Shown here in pieces: positions 52,615 through 62,366 of a DNA stretch of 64,000 nt; position 1 is the first letter of the stretch; each line of letters begins with the position of its first letter. Source of the stretch: Fluviicola sp. XM-24bin1 (GTDB lineage Bacteria; Bacteroidota; Bacteroidia; Flavobacteriales_D; Crocinitomicaceae); contig QCWI01000001.1 of the NCBI GenBank assembly GCA_003149635.1, positions 374,588 to 438,587 of the forward strand, written 5' to 3'. Made by a program: the position numbers and the translations under genes. The notes below the pieces were generated by a model, which saw only the letters and a program-made list of their open reading frames with translations, made no database searches and was not told the origin of the DNA.

Positions 52615-53687
52615 CAAACTACGACGATATCGTACAGCTGGTTCATACCTTCGATCCTAAGCGATACGAAGCGACCCGTAATTATAAGTCGGGAGCGGTT
52701 TCGAGGTTGTCACCGTATATTTCCCGAGGTGTCATAAGTACGCGGTTCGTTTACGAAATTCTCGTAGAACGGTTCGGCGATATAAGACCCTTCGAAAAGT
52801 TTGTCCAAGAGTTGGCCTGGCGAGATTACTGGCAGCGCGTTTGGCAAGTAATAAATATTGATGAGGATGTAAAACGCCCGCAGGACAACATCAGTCATTT
52901 CGAAATGCCAGAAACGGTTATCAAGGCCCAAACGGGAATTGAAGCGGTTGATCAATCCATTGAAGAATTGTACGAAACAGGGTACATGCACAATCACATG
53001 CGGATGTACGTCGCATCTATCGTTTGTAATATCGGTCAATCGTATTGGAAGGAAGGCGCGAGGTGGATGTATGCGCATCTTCTCGATGCCGATTGGGGAA
53101 GCAATGCCTTAAGTTGGCAGTGGGTAGCAGGAAGTAATAGCTCGAAAAAGTACTACGCCAATCAAGAGAACATCAATAAGTTCTTTGAGAGCAATCAGCG
53201 AGGGACGTTTATGGATCATTCCTACGAAAGTCTCATGAGTATGCCCGTGCCGGATATCTTAAAACCTGAGGCAAAATTGGATGTAAAAACGAATTTGCCT
53301 GAAACAAATGCAAATCTGGACGCCAAATTGCCAACCTTAGTTTACACTCATTACAATCTAGATCCCAATTGGAATTCAGAGATGATTGCAAACCGTGTTT
53401 TACTCCTCGAACCAGAACATTTTGAGCGTTATCCCTTGGGAACCAATACCATGGATTTTGTGTTAGAACTATCTCAGGAGATTCCGGATCTTCACATTTA
53501 CACGGGCACTTTTGAGTCGCTACGACTTTTGGTCAACGATGCGATTTATTTCAAGGAACATCCGTTTTCGTCTCATTTCTCTGGGATTCGTGAAAGCCGA
53601 GATTGGTTGGCGCCAGAAGTACCGTTAGAAAAATCATTTTTCCGCTATTGGAAAGAACTCAAAAAGACATTGCCAGAGTTTGCATGA
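52563..53687 (+). CDS. FAD-binding photolyase-like protein with rearranged domain order
   Basis: Residues about 20-240 match the helical FAD-binding domain of photolyases: [54 protein letters not shown] and [20 protein letters not shown]. The alpha/beta antenna domain that normally comes first is absent from the N-terminus, while an alpha/beta-like segment follows at the C-terminus (about 280-350: [39 protein letters not shown]). That is consistent with a circular permutation. Start is a GTG at 52563. Substrate unknown: DNA repair or signalling. Confidence 0.82.
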   Translation: MFAATEYLKQQNFKALVTNYDDIVQLVHTFDPKRYEATRNYKSGAVSRLSPYISRGVISTRFVYEILVERFGDIRPFEKFVQELAWRDYWQRVWQVINIDEDVKRPQDNISHFEMPETVIKAQTGIEAVDQSIEELYETGYMHNHMRMYVASIVCNIGQSYWKEGARWMYAHLLDADWGSNALSWQWVAGSNSSKKYYANQENINKFFESNQRGTFMDHSYESLMSMPVPDILKPEAKLDVKTNLPETNANLDAKLPTLVYTHYNLDPNWNSEMIANRVLLLEPEHFERYPLGTNTMDFVLELSQEIPDLHIYTGTFESLRLLVNDAIYFKEHPFSSHFSGIRESRDWLAPEVPLEKSFFRYWKELKKTLPEFA

Positions 53688-55152
53688 ACCAATCAATATT
53701 GTTTGGTTCAAACGCGATCTACGTACCCAAGATCATGAACCCTTGAAGCGTGCTTCTGATGTAGGCCTTCCCATTTTATTGCTCTACATTTTCGATGAGG
53801 ACGTCATCTCATATCCGGATATGGCCTCAAGGCATCACCGATTCGTATATCAATCCATAAATGAGATGAATCAAAGCTTAGAGCATACTGGTCATCGACT
53901 CCATGTTTTTTACGGTAAGTCAGCAGCGATTTTCAGGGCAATTTGCGAAAAATACGACGTTCGAGAAGTCTTCAGCTATCAAGAATCTGGCCCTCAGCAT
54001 ACATGGGAAATAGATAAAGAAGTAACGGGAATACTCAAAGAAAATAATACGACTTGGACAGAAATTGAAAAGGACGGAATTGTTCGGGCATTGAAGTCCA
54101 GAAAGGGATGGGAAGACCATTGGTTTGATTACATCGGAAAGCCGATCATAGAGAACCATTTTGATTGGCAGGGAGCGGATTGTAGTATGCTTGGTTTTGA
54201 GCTCCCTGCCGATTTTTTGGCTGTGATCTCAGCGAAAGATCCACAAATGCAACCGGGCGGTGAGAGGGCTGGATGGAATTATCTACACTCATTCGCCACA
54301 GACCGAGGACGCAATTATCAGCGACATATTTCCAAGCCGGAGTACAGTCGAAAATCGAGTTCGAGGTTGTCTCCTTACATCGCCTGGGGGAATTTAAGCG
54401 TTCGTCAGATTTTTCATTACGTACGTTTTCATCCCAATTATGAATCCAACAAAAGAGCGCACCGCGCATTTCTAATGCGACTCCAATGGCGCAGTCACTT
54501 TATTCAGAAGTTTGAAGTGGAATGCACGTATGAGACCGAATGTGTCAATAAGGGCTACGAGTTGTTGGAGCATGAAAAAAATGACGGTTTCATTAAAGCT
54601 TGGGAAGAGGGGAAGACTGGTTATCCGCTAGTAGATGCGTGTATGCGAGCTCTGCATCAAACAGGATGGATCAATTTTCGGATGCGTTCTATGTTGGTTT
54701 CTTTCTTTTGCCATCATTTAGATCAAGATTGGCGCGATGGAGTGTATCACATCGCCCGTTTGTTCTTGGATTACGAACCGGGAATCCATTTCACGCAATT
54801 CCAAATGCAAGCAGGAACGACAGGTGTAAATACGGTTCGAATCTACAATCCGGTGAAGCAATCCAAAGATCACGATCCCAATGGAAGATTTATACGAACA
54901 TGGGTGCCGGAATTGAAAGAATGTCCAGACGAATTCATACATCAACCTTGGACGATGACACCTTTCGAACAAGAAATGTACGATTTTAAGTTAGGAGAGA
55001 AATATCCACATCCCTTGGTGAATCTGGAAGAAAGCGGACGCAAGGCGCGCACGAAAATCTGGGGACATCGCAAGCACAAAGAAGTGCAAGAAGAAAAAAA
55101 ACGCATTCTCGCGGTTCACGTTAAACCCGGAAAACGCAATGGCGCATCATAA
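53680..55152 (+). CDS. Cryptochrome/DNA photolyase family protein
   Basis: A full-length, 490-residue photolyase-type flavoprotein with normal order: antenna domain ([32 protein letters not shown]) then FAD domain ([77 protein letters not shown]). The last motifs are the flavin pocket shared by repair enzymes and cryptochromes. The start is a TTG at 53680 whose codon overlaps the end of the previous gene; no in-frame ATG exists. Probably uses blue light for repair or sensing. Confidence 0.93.
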   Translation: MHEPINIVWFKRDLRTQDHEPLKRASDVGLPILLLYIFDEDVISYPDMASRHHRFVYQSINEMNQSLEHTGHRLHVFYGKSAAIFRAICEKYDVREVFSYQESGPQHTWEIDKEVTGILKENNTTWTEIEKDGIVRALKSRKGWEDHWFDYIGKPIIENHFDWQGADCSMLGFELPADFLAVISAKDPQMQPGGERAGWNYLHSFATDRGRNYQRHISKPEYSRKSSSRLSPYIAWGNLSVRQIFHYVRFHPNYESNKRAHRAFLMRLQWRSHFIQKFEVECTYETECVNKGYELLEHEKNDGFIKAWEEGKTGYPLVDACMRALHQTGWINFRMRSMLVSFFCHHLDQDWRDGVYHIARLFLDYEPGIHFTQFQMQAGTTGVNTVRIYNPVKQSKDHDPNGRFIRTWVPELKECPDEFIHQPWTMTPFEQEMYDFKLGEKYPHPLVNLEESGRKARTKIWGHRKHKEVQEEKKRILAVHVKPGKRNGAS

Positions 55153-55282
55153 AATCCATTTACCAGAAAAAATTTGTGCCACCTGTGCCAAGCCATTCAA
55201 ATGGCGCAAGAAATGGGAGCGAAATTGGGACGAGGTTAAATTTTGCAGCGAGCGCTGTCGAAGGAATAAGGATAAACCTTGA
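55139..55282 (+). CDS. DUF2256 domain zinc-ribbon protein, 47 aa
   Basis: A short frame overlapping the photolyase gene end by 14 bp. It encodes [20 protein letters not shown], then [20 protein letters not shown], matching DUF2256 with its CxxC and CxxxC pairs, so a small zinc-binding protein is likely. DUF2256 genes are frequent neighbours of cryptochromes and TIGR03643 genes. Function unknown. Confidence 0.85.
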   Translation: MAHHKIHLPEKICATCAKPFKWRKKWERNWDEVKFCSERCRRNKDKP

Positions 55283-55298
55283 ATCTCGGTGATACGAT

Positions 55299-55982
55299 TT
55301 AATCACATTTTCCGATAGCGCGTGTAAAACCAATGGAGATATCGGGGAGAAATTTGTAGAATAATTCGCCTTGAATTCTAGGATTGTATTTTGCTTTATC
55401 CATAGAGTAGAAATAGGGAAATTTACCGCCCCAGTAGAAAGTATAACGACCATTGATTCGAATAGTATGGTACAATTCCAGACTCACAGCACCCACAGGA
55501 TGCCAAAGAGTTCGATGTTGTGAAGCCCAACCCCAATCCTCATGGTTATAATCCCGATATGTTCCGCGAACTTTTGTTCTACTCCAAAGGAAATAATGAT
55601 TTATGTTGAAACGGAAGCCATGCAATTTGGCGAACTCCTTGAAGATCCCGATGCCAATGAATGTTCCCATACCTGCTCCTCTTGTCCGGACGCCTAGTAA
55701 GTGAAAGTCGCCGTCGGAATTGGATAGGTGTTCAGGTAAAGTTGGATAACTATTATGGTGGAAACCGTTGACTACTTGAGCCGAATCCGAGAAGTGTTCG
55801 CTGAGTCCGTATGATCCTCCACAAACACCCACAGAGTAGATGAATGGCCATCTAAAGACCTTGTGGTATTGCACCGTAAAGTAGCCATTGATCATTCGTG
55901 TATTAAAATCGACACCAATGCGTTGCTGAGCAACGGCAGGTTTTACAAAAATCAATAGAAGTGTTAGGGTTAGGAGTTTCAT
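55299..55982 (-). CDS. Secreted hypothetical protein, possible outer-membrane barrel, 227 aa
   Basis: I start at the ATG at 55982, giving a signal peptide MKLLTLTLLLIFVKPAVAQQ; the longer frame to 56177 lacks any signal and is rejected. The rest is rich in alternating aromatic beta strands (YFTVQYHKVFRWPFIYSVGV, FRFNINHYFLWS, AVSLELYHTIRINGRYTFYW) and ends with a strand-like IGFTRAIGKCD, as in small outer-membrane barrels. No family recognised. Confidence 0.65.
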   Translation of the reverse strand: MKLLTLTLLLIFVKPAVAQQRIGVDFNTRMINGYFTVQYHKVFRWPFIYSVGVCGGSYGLSEHFSDSAQVVNGFHHNSYPTLPEHLSNSDGDFHLLGVRTRGAGMGTFIGIGIFKEFAKLHGFRFNINHYFLWSRTKVRGTYRDYNHEDWGWASQHRTLWHPVGAVSLELYHTIRINGRYTFYWGGKFPYFYSMDKAKYNPRIQGELFYKFLPDISIGFTRAIGKCD

Positions 55983-56199
55983 TAGATCAACGTCTTTGTC
56001 TCTTGATAACGCTCTCAACAAATGATTAGTGGCACGCACTGTGAAGCGTTTATCAAAACTGAAACCAGAATGAATATTAATACGAAGATCACGAAAGTTG
56101 AATCTAGTGGTATTCAATTTCATGTACAAATTCTGTACAAAAAATGAACTTTGGCGTGCTCCTTGCTTTACATTCACCAGACCATTTTAAATTTGAACT

Positions 56200-56691
56200 A
56201 TGAAGCATACATTTCTAGCCATCGCACTCCTTACAATCGCATTGATTTCTTGTAAATCGGTGAAGGATGCCACAGAAAATACGGATCCCGGCTCGTTTGA
56301 AACGATCGTTAGCAATAGCCTAATGGGCGCAGGATCTGAAGGAATCGAAGAATCCATCATTGTTTGTAATTCCGAATTGGATCTATACAACATCAAACAA
56401 AAGATGAACTCAGTCAACTACGCAACGGAAGAGTTGGATGCCATGGAAATCGACTTTGACAAAGAAACCTTGATAGGATACTTCCAACCTGTTCGTTCCA
56501 CAGGAGGTTACGAGTTAAAGGCCGAGAGCATCACAAAAGTAGATGGCGAAGATTCGTATCTCGTTCATTATACGCTAAAAACGCCTCAGGGTGCTGCGAT
56601 TACTGTGTTGACTCAGCCATTTATCTTCATTAATACCAGTAAACTTGAAGGAACAGTCAATTACAAGGTGACCGAAGCCGGAGGACTTTAG
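56200..56691 (+). CDS. Lipoprotein with PrcB_C-like domain
   Basis: A 163-residue lipoprotein (lipobox LISC, Cys18). The C-terminal part FDKETLIGYFQPVRSTGGYELKAES..AITVLTQPFIFI fits the PrcB_C domain, named after the dentilisin complex subunit of spirochaetes; in Bacteroidota it occurs on small lipoproteins with no known protease. The middle region is acidic. No operon partner: the next gene is convergent. Confidence 0.75.
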   Translation: MKHTFLAIALLTIALISCKSVKDATENTDPGSFETIVSNSLMGAGSEGIEESIIVCNSELDLYNIKQKMNSVNYATEELDAMEIDFDKETLIGYFQPVRSTGGYELKAESITKVDGEDSYLVHYTLKTPQGAAITVLTQPFIFINTSKLEGTVNYKVTEAGGL

Positions 56692-56695
56692 AATT

Positions 56696-57415
56696 TCACG
56701 CGAACTCCACGTACGCCTTTGTAATGCCTTTGTGGAATTTTTCCGGTTTCACAGGCTTTGTTTTCAATTGAATTACTTCATGATCCGTGCGATCCGCGCC
56801 TAGGAAAGGAAGAGTAATGCGCTCATAATCACCGGAATTCGGAATCACTCGAATTTCAGCAATACGCATTTCCTTAATCATCATTCGACTATAGCTCGCC
56901 ATTCCGTTTTCGTCCGTGGTAATGGCATCTACGACATGACCTTTAGCATCAATTAATTCCAATTTAGCGCCAGAAACGTAGTTACTTTCGGAATCCATCA
57001 CAATGAAATGACAGAATTCATCTGCGTCAGTTTCTTGATCCAAATACTGGAAGTTCGTCGATCCTTTTACCATTTCAATTAAATCGAAAGAACTCGAATG
57101 TCCTGCGCTCTGTGCTGCGAATGATGTAGTCGTCATCAATAGTCCAAATCCCATGGCTACCGCTCGAATGTTGATCGTTGGAAGTAAGTTTCTACGATCC
57201 ATTACCAAATCGCGATCCAATTGGGTAGCTGCAAAATTTCCGCAGTGCATGCTTTCCGTCATCAGTAACTTGATGAGCTGGTTGTCGCTCATCTGGCTAT
57301 AATCCTGAATGTTGCGTTCGCAACTCGTACAATGACGTCCAAGGCCTGTCGGTTGCATTGCGTTCCAGTCCTCTTGACATGGATCGGGGATTGAGATTTG
57401 GTATTTTTTCTTCAT
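56696..57415 (-). CDS. Hypothetical protein with Cys-rich N-terminal PCxEDW domain, 239 aa
   Basis: The N-terminus KYQISIPDPCQEDWNAMQPTG..GRHCTSCERNIQDYSQMSDNQL is a short Cys motif widespread in Bacteroidota secreted and membrane proteins. A transmembrane segment follows (about residues 82-105, AVAMGFGLLMTTTSFAAQ). The rest has a carboxypeptidase-regulatory-like beta pattern (SGAKLELIDAKGHVVDAITTDENG). Exact function unknown. Confidence 0.75.
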   Translation of the reverse strand: MKKKYQISIPDPCQEDWNAMQPTGLGRHCTSCERNIQDYSQMSDNQLIKLLMTESMHCGNFAATQLDRDLVMDRRNLLPTINIRAVAMGFGLLMTTTSFAAQSAGHSSSFDLIEMVKGSTNFQYLDQETDADEFCHFIVMDSESNYVSGAKLELIDAKGHVVDAITTDENGMASYSRMMIKEMRIAEIRVIPNSGDYERITLPFLGADRTDHEVIQLKTKPVKPEKFHKGITKAYVEFA

Positions 57416-57503
57416 AGCGTAACGCGTTGTTTGATGATATAATGTACAACTATAAAATGGTAACGTTCAATTTGATTCGTACTTTCGTGCAAAATCAGAA
57501 TCC

Positions 57504-59051
57504 ATGAAAATATTTGCAGCGTTTCTTCTAACACTTTGTTTATCAAGTGCTTTTGGGCAAGTTACATCGAAGTATATCGATAGCGTCGTAAATGCATCAC
57601 TAACATCCGTAGAGCAAGCTGGCGTTGCAGTAGCCGTAGTTCAGGACGGAGAAGTGATTCACTCGAAAGGTTACGGAATCGCATCATTGGAAACAGGAGC
57701 GAAGGTGGATGAAAACACCTTGTTTAGTATCGCCTCCAACAGTAAGGCTTTTACGACAGCATCTTTGGGAATGTTGGTTGACCAAGGCAAATTGAATTGG
57801 AACGATAAAGTGGTGGATATTATCCCAGAGTTTCGAATGTACGATCCATATATTACAGCTCATTTCACTATCGTGGATTTGGTCACACATCGAAGTGGAT
57901 TGGGATTGGGTGCAGGAGATTTGATGTTCATTCCTGACGGTTCTGATTTTACTGTAGATGATATTCTCACGAGTTTTCAGCATCAAGAACCTGTATCAGA
58001 GTTTAGAACGAAATACGATTACGATAACCTTTTGTACATCGTTGCAGGAGAAGTGATTCACCGTGTCAGCGGAAAACCTTGGGATCAATTCGTGGAAGAA
58101 GAGATTATGCAGGTTATCGGGATGGATCGATCGGCGACATATCTTGAGAATTTGAAGACGAATAAAAACACTGCAAAGCCGCATTCAACAGAGAATGGAA
58201 AATTGGAGCAAATCAACGAATATATGGATCCAAATAAGGTGTTCGGCGCGGCAGGAGGAATTTACGCGAGTGTAGAAGATTTATCCCATTGGATGCTCAC
58301 GCAGTTGAACGGAGGTGTGTACCAAAAAGACACCTTGTTGCAACCACAAACGCACGCCAAAATGTGGCAGATGCAAACCATAATTAGGTCGTCCGCAAAA
58401 GGGCAGGGACCATACAATACACATTACAAAGCTTACGGATTGGGATGGGATTTGGAAGATAAAAACGGTTACTCCATCGTAAGTCATACGGGAGGAATGC
58501 CAGGTATGCTCTCGCACACAGTTTTGATTCCTGAATTGAACGTTGGGATCGTTGTTCTGACGAATACATCACCTGGTGGATATGCGTTTATCTCGGTGAT
58601 GAATGAAATTATGGATGCATATCTGGAAGCCGATGATATGGACTGGATGGGACGTATCAAGGGATACTTAACGCGTTCAACAGACGAAGCCAATGAATTC
58701 GTAGATGCTGTTTGGGAAACGTGCGAAAATGCCAAAACCGTTCATTTAGATTTTGACGACTTTACGGGAGCCTACAATGACGGATGGTTCGGTGATGTCG
58801 TGATCGAAAACAGAGATGGAAAATTGTGGTTTACCTCTCAAAGATCACCGCGTTTGACCGGGGAAATGTTCTTCTATCAAGCTAATACATTTGCCATTAA
58901 ATGGGAATACCGAGAAATGAACTGTGATGCTTTTGCCTCATTCACACTGGATGAAAACGGAAAGGCAACGGCCATTCAAATGAAAGGAATTTCACCCAAC
59001 ATCGACTTCAGCTTCGATTTCCACGATTTGGATTTGAAACGGGTGGAGTAA
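57504..59051 (+). CDS. Serine hydrolase, class C beta-lactamase family
   Basis: A secreted 515-residue enzyme (signal peptide ending FGQ). The active-site SxxK is in FSIASNSKAFTTASLG, the YxN-like motif is YDYDNLLYIVAG and the KTG-like motif is HTGGMPG. The beta-lactamase-fold domain occupies about residues 20-370, and a lipocalin-like C-terminal region (about 410-515) follows (TGAYNDGWFGDVVIENRDGKLWFTS). It probably acts on peptides or esters in the periplasm rather than on antibiotics. Confidence 0.88.
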   Translation: MKIFAAFLLTLCLSSAFGQVTSKYIDSVVNASLTSVEQAGVAVAVVQDGEVIHSKGYGIASLETGAKVDENTLFSIASNSKAFTTASLGMLVDQGKLNWNDKVVDIIPEFRMYDPYITAHFTIVDLVTHRSGLGLGAGDLMFIPDGSDFTVDDILTSFQHQEPVSEFRTKYDYDNLLYIVAGEVIHRVSGKPWDQFVEEEIMQVIGMDRSATYLENLKTNKNTAKPHSTENGKLEQINEYMDPNKVFGAAGGIYASVEDLSHWMLTQLNGGVYQKDTLLQPQTHAKMWQMQTIIRSSAKGQGPYNTHYKAYGLGWDLEDKNGYSIVSHTGGMPGMLSHTVLIPELNVGIVVLTNTSPGGYAFISVMNEIMDAYLEADDMDWMGRIKGYLTRSTDEANEFVDAVWETCENAKTVHLDFDDFTGAYNDGWFGDVVIENRDGKLWFTSQRSPRLTGEMFFYQANTFAIKWEYREMNCDAFASFTLDENGKATAIQMKGISPNIDFSFDFHDLDLKRVE

Positions 59052-59053
59052 AG

Positions 59054-59086
59054 AAAAGGACACTGAGGTTCTCGAAGTGCCCTTTT
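59054..59086. terminator. Hairpin repeat forming a bidirectional terminator
   Basis: CACTGAGGTTCTCGAAGTG, with one change in the loop, sits between AAAAGG (59054) and CCCTTTT (59080-59086), giving a strong stem and T-runs on both strands between two convergent genes. Confidence 0.75.
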
Positions 59087-59092
59087 CAATTA

Positions 59093-60703
59093 TTATCGTT
59101 TCATAAACTTCACAACCTCCTCACCTTTGGCATGTCGAACTTTCAAGAAGTACGTCCCGGCAGGTAAGTCTCGAACATTTACTTTCTCAATCATTTCTTC
59201 ACTTGACCATACCAATTGACCGCTGAGATTCACGATTTGCATAAGATCAACATCGGTCAGTTCCGAAAGGTTTTGAACTTGGAGTTCGCTTCTTGCCGGA
59301 CTCGGATATACACGAAGTAATGAACTCGAATTTTCATCGATTCCCATGTATATTGGCACTTCACAATCCGTAGTATCTGCGCATCCAGCAATCGTTATTT
59401 CGGCTGCCCATGTTCCCACGTCGCTTACAATCAATTCATTACTGGTCTCATTTGGGACTATAGCATAATTATTCTCACAATCTAGCCATTGGTAGGTAGC
59501 GTTCGTTTGTTGTGAAACCGAAAGCTGGAACAACGTAGGAATGATTGTAAGGTCAATTGTGGTGACATTCAAAGTCAACTCAACCACCGAGCCATTAATG
59601 CTAGACAAGGTGGCTGTGTTCAATCCTGCGTCAGAAGCATCCAAAATCTGACCATTGAAATCAAAAGTTTCGCCATCACATATGGTTTCCGAAATCTGCG
59701 TTGTAGCAGCCGGGAGCACGGTTAGCGTGAGGGTTACTGTCGAGTCACAACCTGCAACCGATTGAAACACTTCTGTATTTACACCAGCGTTTGCAGCCGT
59801 CAATGTTTGACTTCCAAACTGTAAAGTCTCGTTGGAGCAAATGGTAGCAGCATCCGTAGTGTTATAGGTTGGATTGATTGTCACATCAAAAGTCGCCGAT
59901 TCCGTTGCTGAAGTGTAAGTCACCGTGTATTTTCCTGGAGTTGATGCGGCCATGTTAATTTGACCCGATACGGTGCCGATATCTAATCCAGATGGCGACG
60001 AGACGAAAACGCCTCCTTGTTGACCAGTAACAACCGCTGTTGGATCCGGTTCATTAGCGCAATACGGATTCCCGGGAAAATCGATGGAGGTTGGGATGTC
60101 CTCGGCAAGTACAATTGATACCGCGCTAGATGCTTGGTCTCCGGAAGTGTTGCCATTTCCATTCATTGCTACACCTACTCCATAAATAGAGATGTCACCA
60201 ACGCCTGCGGTTGGAGCCGTCCAATCTACGGAGAATACACCTGAGGCTTGAAGTCCTTGTTGTTCGAAATATTCGACGGCACCAATGGTAGAGATTTGCG
60301 AGTTGTCACTGTTTATTGTTCCGTAGACGCCTTCATTATTATTGAATTGATCCAGCAGAACGGCTTACATTCCATACCCTCCAGGTGTTCCCGAAGTGGT
60401 ATTCACCGGATATTCGATTGTATAAGTTGCGTTGGGAGTATAGCTGGTTACTACGTTGTTTCCAGCGTCCTTCACTTCAATCGTAAATGTTGTTCCGTAG
60501 TTCCCTCCAGAATGGCAACTTCCACAAGTTCCGCTAGACAGCGGCCCACCAGTTCTGTCCTGTGCGATCATTGCAGCTGTACCGTTGGATCGAGCCGGTG
60601 CTGCAGAATTTGACATTTTTTGAGAAGCGTAGTTTGTAGAAATAAGTCCGGCTCCTAACAATAGAAAACCCAAGGCAGCAAGGCTGCTTATAGTTCGATT
60701 CAT
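59093..60703 (-). pseudogene. Secreted CxxCH protein with T9SS sorting domain, interrupted by one in-frame stop
   Basis: One reading frame covers the whole span except for a TAA at 60365-60367 (codon 113). Before it: signal peptide and a CxxCH haem-like motif (TCGSCHSGG, residues 60-64), then VKDAGNNVVTSYTPNATYTIEYPVN as the start of a choice-of-anchor V domain. After it the same frame continues AVLLDQFNNNEGVYGTINSD and on through Ig-like segments to a T9SS type A tail (YPSPARSELQVQNLS to EEVVKFMKR). A single C-to-T change of CAA (Gln) to TAA explains it. A recent nonsense mutation, a read error or read-through are all possible. Confidence 0.85.
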
Positions 60704-60754
60704 GATTAACGTAGTTTAATTTTCCTTGGCTTAAGGGAAGGCAACTTTGGCCCT

Positions 60755-60790
60755 AATAAAAATCCCGACCTCCAACGGAAATCGGGATTG
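60755..60790 (-). terminator. Terminator after the CpxP-like gene
   Basis: AATCCCGA (60761-60768) pairs with TCGGGATT (60782-60789). On the minus strand a run of T follows, so it ends the sigma/anti-sigma/CpxP-like operon. Confidence 0.8.
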
Positions 60791-60870
60791 AGCTAATACG
60801 CGTGAACTTATCTAATAACTCTTACTGTACTGTATGTTTGTTTCGCGTAATGAGATTTTCGCATATTGAA

Positions 60871-61317
60871 TTATCGTTTCGGCGGAGGGCCAGGACTTCC
60901 TGTAATTCTTCTCAAGCCTTTGTCGATCAGAGCATCCAATTTCTTGCGTTGCGCCTTATTGCAGTGCGATGCAATTTCATTGAAAAACTCAAATGTCATT
61001 CGGTCTGTTTCTGATCTGTTCTCGTGAATTTGAGCAAGAATTTCCGCCGATTTTTCATCGTTTCCGATGGAATTATACAACTGCTTTTGAAGCTTGAAGT
61101 TTTTTCGAATCAGTGCCTTCTTGTCTTTGTGATGCTGGATTTCCAATGCATCAACGGTTTTCTTTTTTGAGCCGGTGAGCCCAATTTCTTTTGCTAAACG
61201 AGCCTCTCCCGGCTTCGGTGGCCCCGGTGGCTTATGCAAAAAGAAGATAGTCAGCGTCACAATATTCAGGATCAAGAGTGTGACGCTTAGAATCTTGTAA
61301 AATTTAAGCGATTTCAT
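60871..61317 (-). CDS. Membrane-anchored CpxP/Spy-like periplasmic protein
   Basis: A 148-residue protein with one N-terminal anchor helix (about residues 9-28) and a periplasmic helical part (ALEIQHHKDKKALIRKNFKLQKQ, QIHENRSETDRMTFEFFNEIA) typical of the Spy/CpxP/CnrX heavy-metal-sensor group, plus Pro-rich ends. The usual LTxxQ motifs are not clear. It overlaps none but starts directly after the anti-sigma gene, giving the arrangement sigma, anti-sigma, periplasmic sensor. Confidence 0.78.
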   Translation of the reverse strand: MKSLKFYKILSVTLLILNIVTLTIFFLHKPPGPPKPGEARLAKEIGLTGSKKKTVDALEIQHHKDKKALIRKNFKLQKQLYNSIGNDEKSAEILAQIHENRSETDRMTFEFFNEIASHCNKAQRKKLDALIDKGLRRITGSPGPPPKR

Positions 61318-61599
61318 TTACAATGTCTTTAGGTGGTCGAAATAGGAGTTTGTTTCCTGCGAAGACTGCTGACTCTCACTCTTAGCATAGTCTCTTGCAG
61401 AAAGAACATTCAATGCAATCAAAAGTGCAATGCTGGCAGCGACGGCCCATACCACTCTCTTTGGTACTCTCTCATAGCCTTCGCGAACCGTTTGTGGAAT
61501 GTTTTTCAAACGTTCCATCAAAGCGTCGGATGCCGGCACGTTCGAGATGCGATCTCCTGCTTTAATGGTTCTCTCTATTTCGCGTTCGTTTGGTGTCAT
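61318..61599 (-). CDS. Putative anti-sigma factor, small single-pass protein
   Basis: A 93-residue protein with a cytoplasmic N-terminal part (ERTIKAGDRISNVPASDALMERL), one membrane helix (about 48-66, VVWAVAASIALLIALNVLSA) and a short periplasmic tail. It lies between an ECF sigma gene and a CpxP-like gene. It lacks a zinc-binding HxxxCxxC motif. By position and topology it is likely the anti-sigma factor. Confidence 0.65.
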   Translation of the reverse strand: MTPNEREIERTIKAGDRISNVPASDALMERLKNIPQTVREGYERVPKRVVWAVAASIALLIALNVLSARDYAKSESQQSSQETNSYFDHLKTL

Positions 61600-61640
61600 A
61601 GTTATTAAAGTTAGATGTCATTTTTCAATGAAACTTGCGG

Positions 61641-62225
61641 TCATTTTAAATTTTCTTGATAATAATGTTCCAAGAGCTGTTGCAATCGCTTCTTTGCTCG
61701 GAATAAAAGTGACTCCACGGAAGAAACAGAAACCTCCATCATTTCTGCAACTTCTTGATAACTGCGTCCTTCTATTTTATGTAAGGTGTAGGCGATGGAT
61801 TGATTTTCAGCTAATTGCTCTAGAGCACTGAACAGCACCTTCGCTCGTTCTTTATCTTCTAGTACCACCCCAGGATGTTGAAAATCGATGATTTGCAAAG
61901 GAATGAAATGAGAATCTTCTCGTTCCAACTCTGTATGATATCCCGATCGTTTTTTACGCGTTTTTTTACGAAGAAACTCCTTGCATTTGTTCGTGGCGAT
62001 GGAATAAATCCAAGTGGAAAGTTTCGAATTTCCTTCGAATGAATCCAGAGATAAATAAATCGTTGTGAATACTTCCTGGGTCACATCCTCTGCATCTTCT
62101 TGATTTCGCGTGAGATTCAAACACGTACTAAATACACGATCGGCGTAGGCATCCACCAAATGATGGTACCCACGATCTGTGTTGCGAGAAATCGCTTCAA
62201 GAATGGATTGATCGTCAAGATGCAT
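61641..62225 (-). CDS. ECF-family RNA polymerase sigma factor
   Basis: Sigma-70 family, 194 aa. Region 2 contains DAYADRVFSTCLNLTRNQEDAEDVTQEVFTTIYLSL and SKLSTWIYSIATNKCKEFLRKK; region 4 is LAENQSIAYTLHKIEGRSYQEVAEMMEVSVSSVESLLFRAKKRL. It probably directs an envelope-stress or metal response through the two downstream genes. Autoregulation is usual for ECF operons. No clear promoter was identified. Confidence 0.95.
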   Translation of the reverse strand: MHLDDQSILEAISRNTDRGYHHLVDAYADRVFSTCLNLTRNQEDAEDVTQEVFTTIYLSLDSFEGNSKLSTWIYSIATNKCKEFLRKKTRKKRSGYHTELEREDSHFIPLQIIDFQHPGVVLEDKERAKVLFSALEQLAENQSIAYTLHKIEGRSYQEVAEMMEVSVSSVESLLFRAKKRLQQLLEHYYQENLK

Positions 62226-62310
62226 GCAGCGTTATAAGCAATACGAATTAAACGAAATTATTTTCTATGACGCATAAAGAGGTCTTAAAAATCGTGAAGC
62301 GCGCTTTGAA

Positions 62311-62345
62311 AATAAAAAAGCGAGCCCATTGCTGAACTCGCTTCT
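62311..62345 (-). terminator. Terminator of the T9SS type B gene
   Basis: AAGCGAG (62318-62324) pairs with CTCGCTT (62337-62343). The minus-strand side is followed by a T-run. It lies just after the stop of the large repeat protein. Confidence 0.8.
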
Positions 62346-62366
62346 TCGGTTTTACAATTACAATGA

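Noticed and set aside
55983-56177. N-terminal extension of the 227-aa secreted protein
   Set aside because: It would bury the clear signal peptide that begins at 55982.
9444-59086. Dispersed hairpin repeats considered as a CRISPR array
   Set aside because: Copies are scattered over 50 kb, in both orientations, without regular spacers or cas genes.
60248-60613. 121-codon + strand frame within the interrupted T9SS gene
   Set aside because: Antisense to a frame with recognisable domains on the minus strand.
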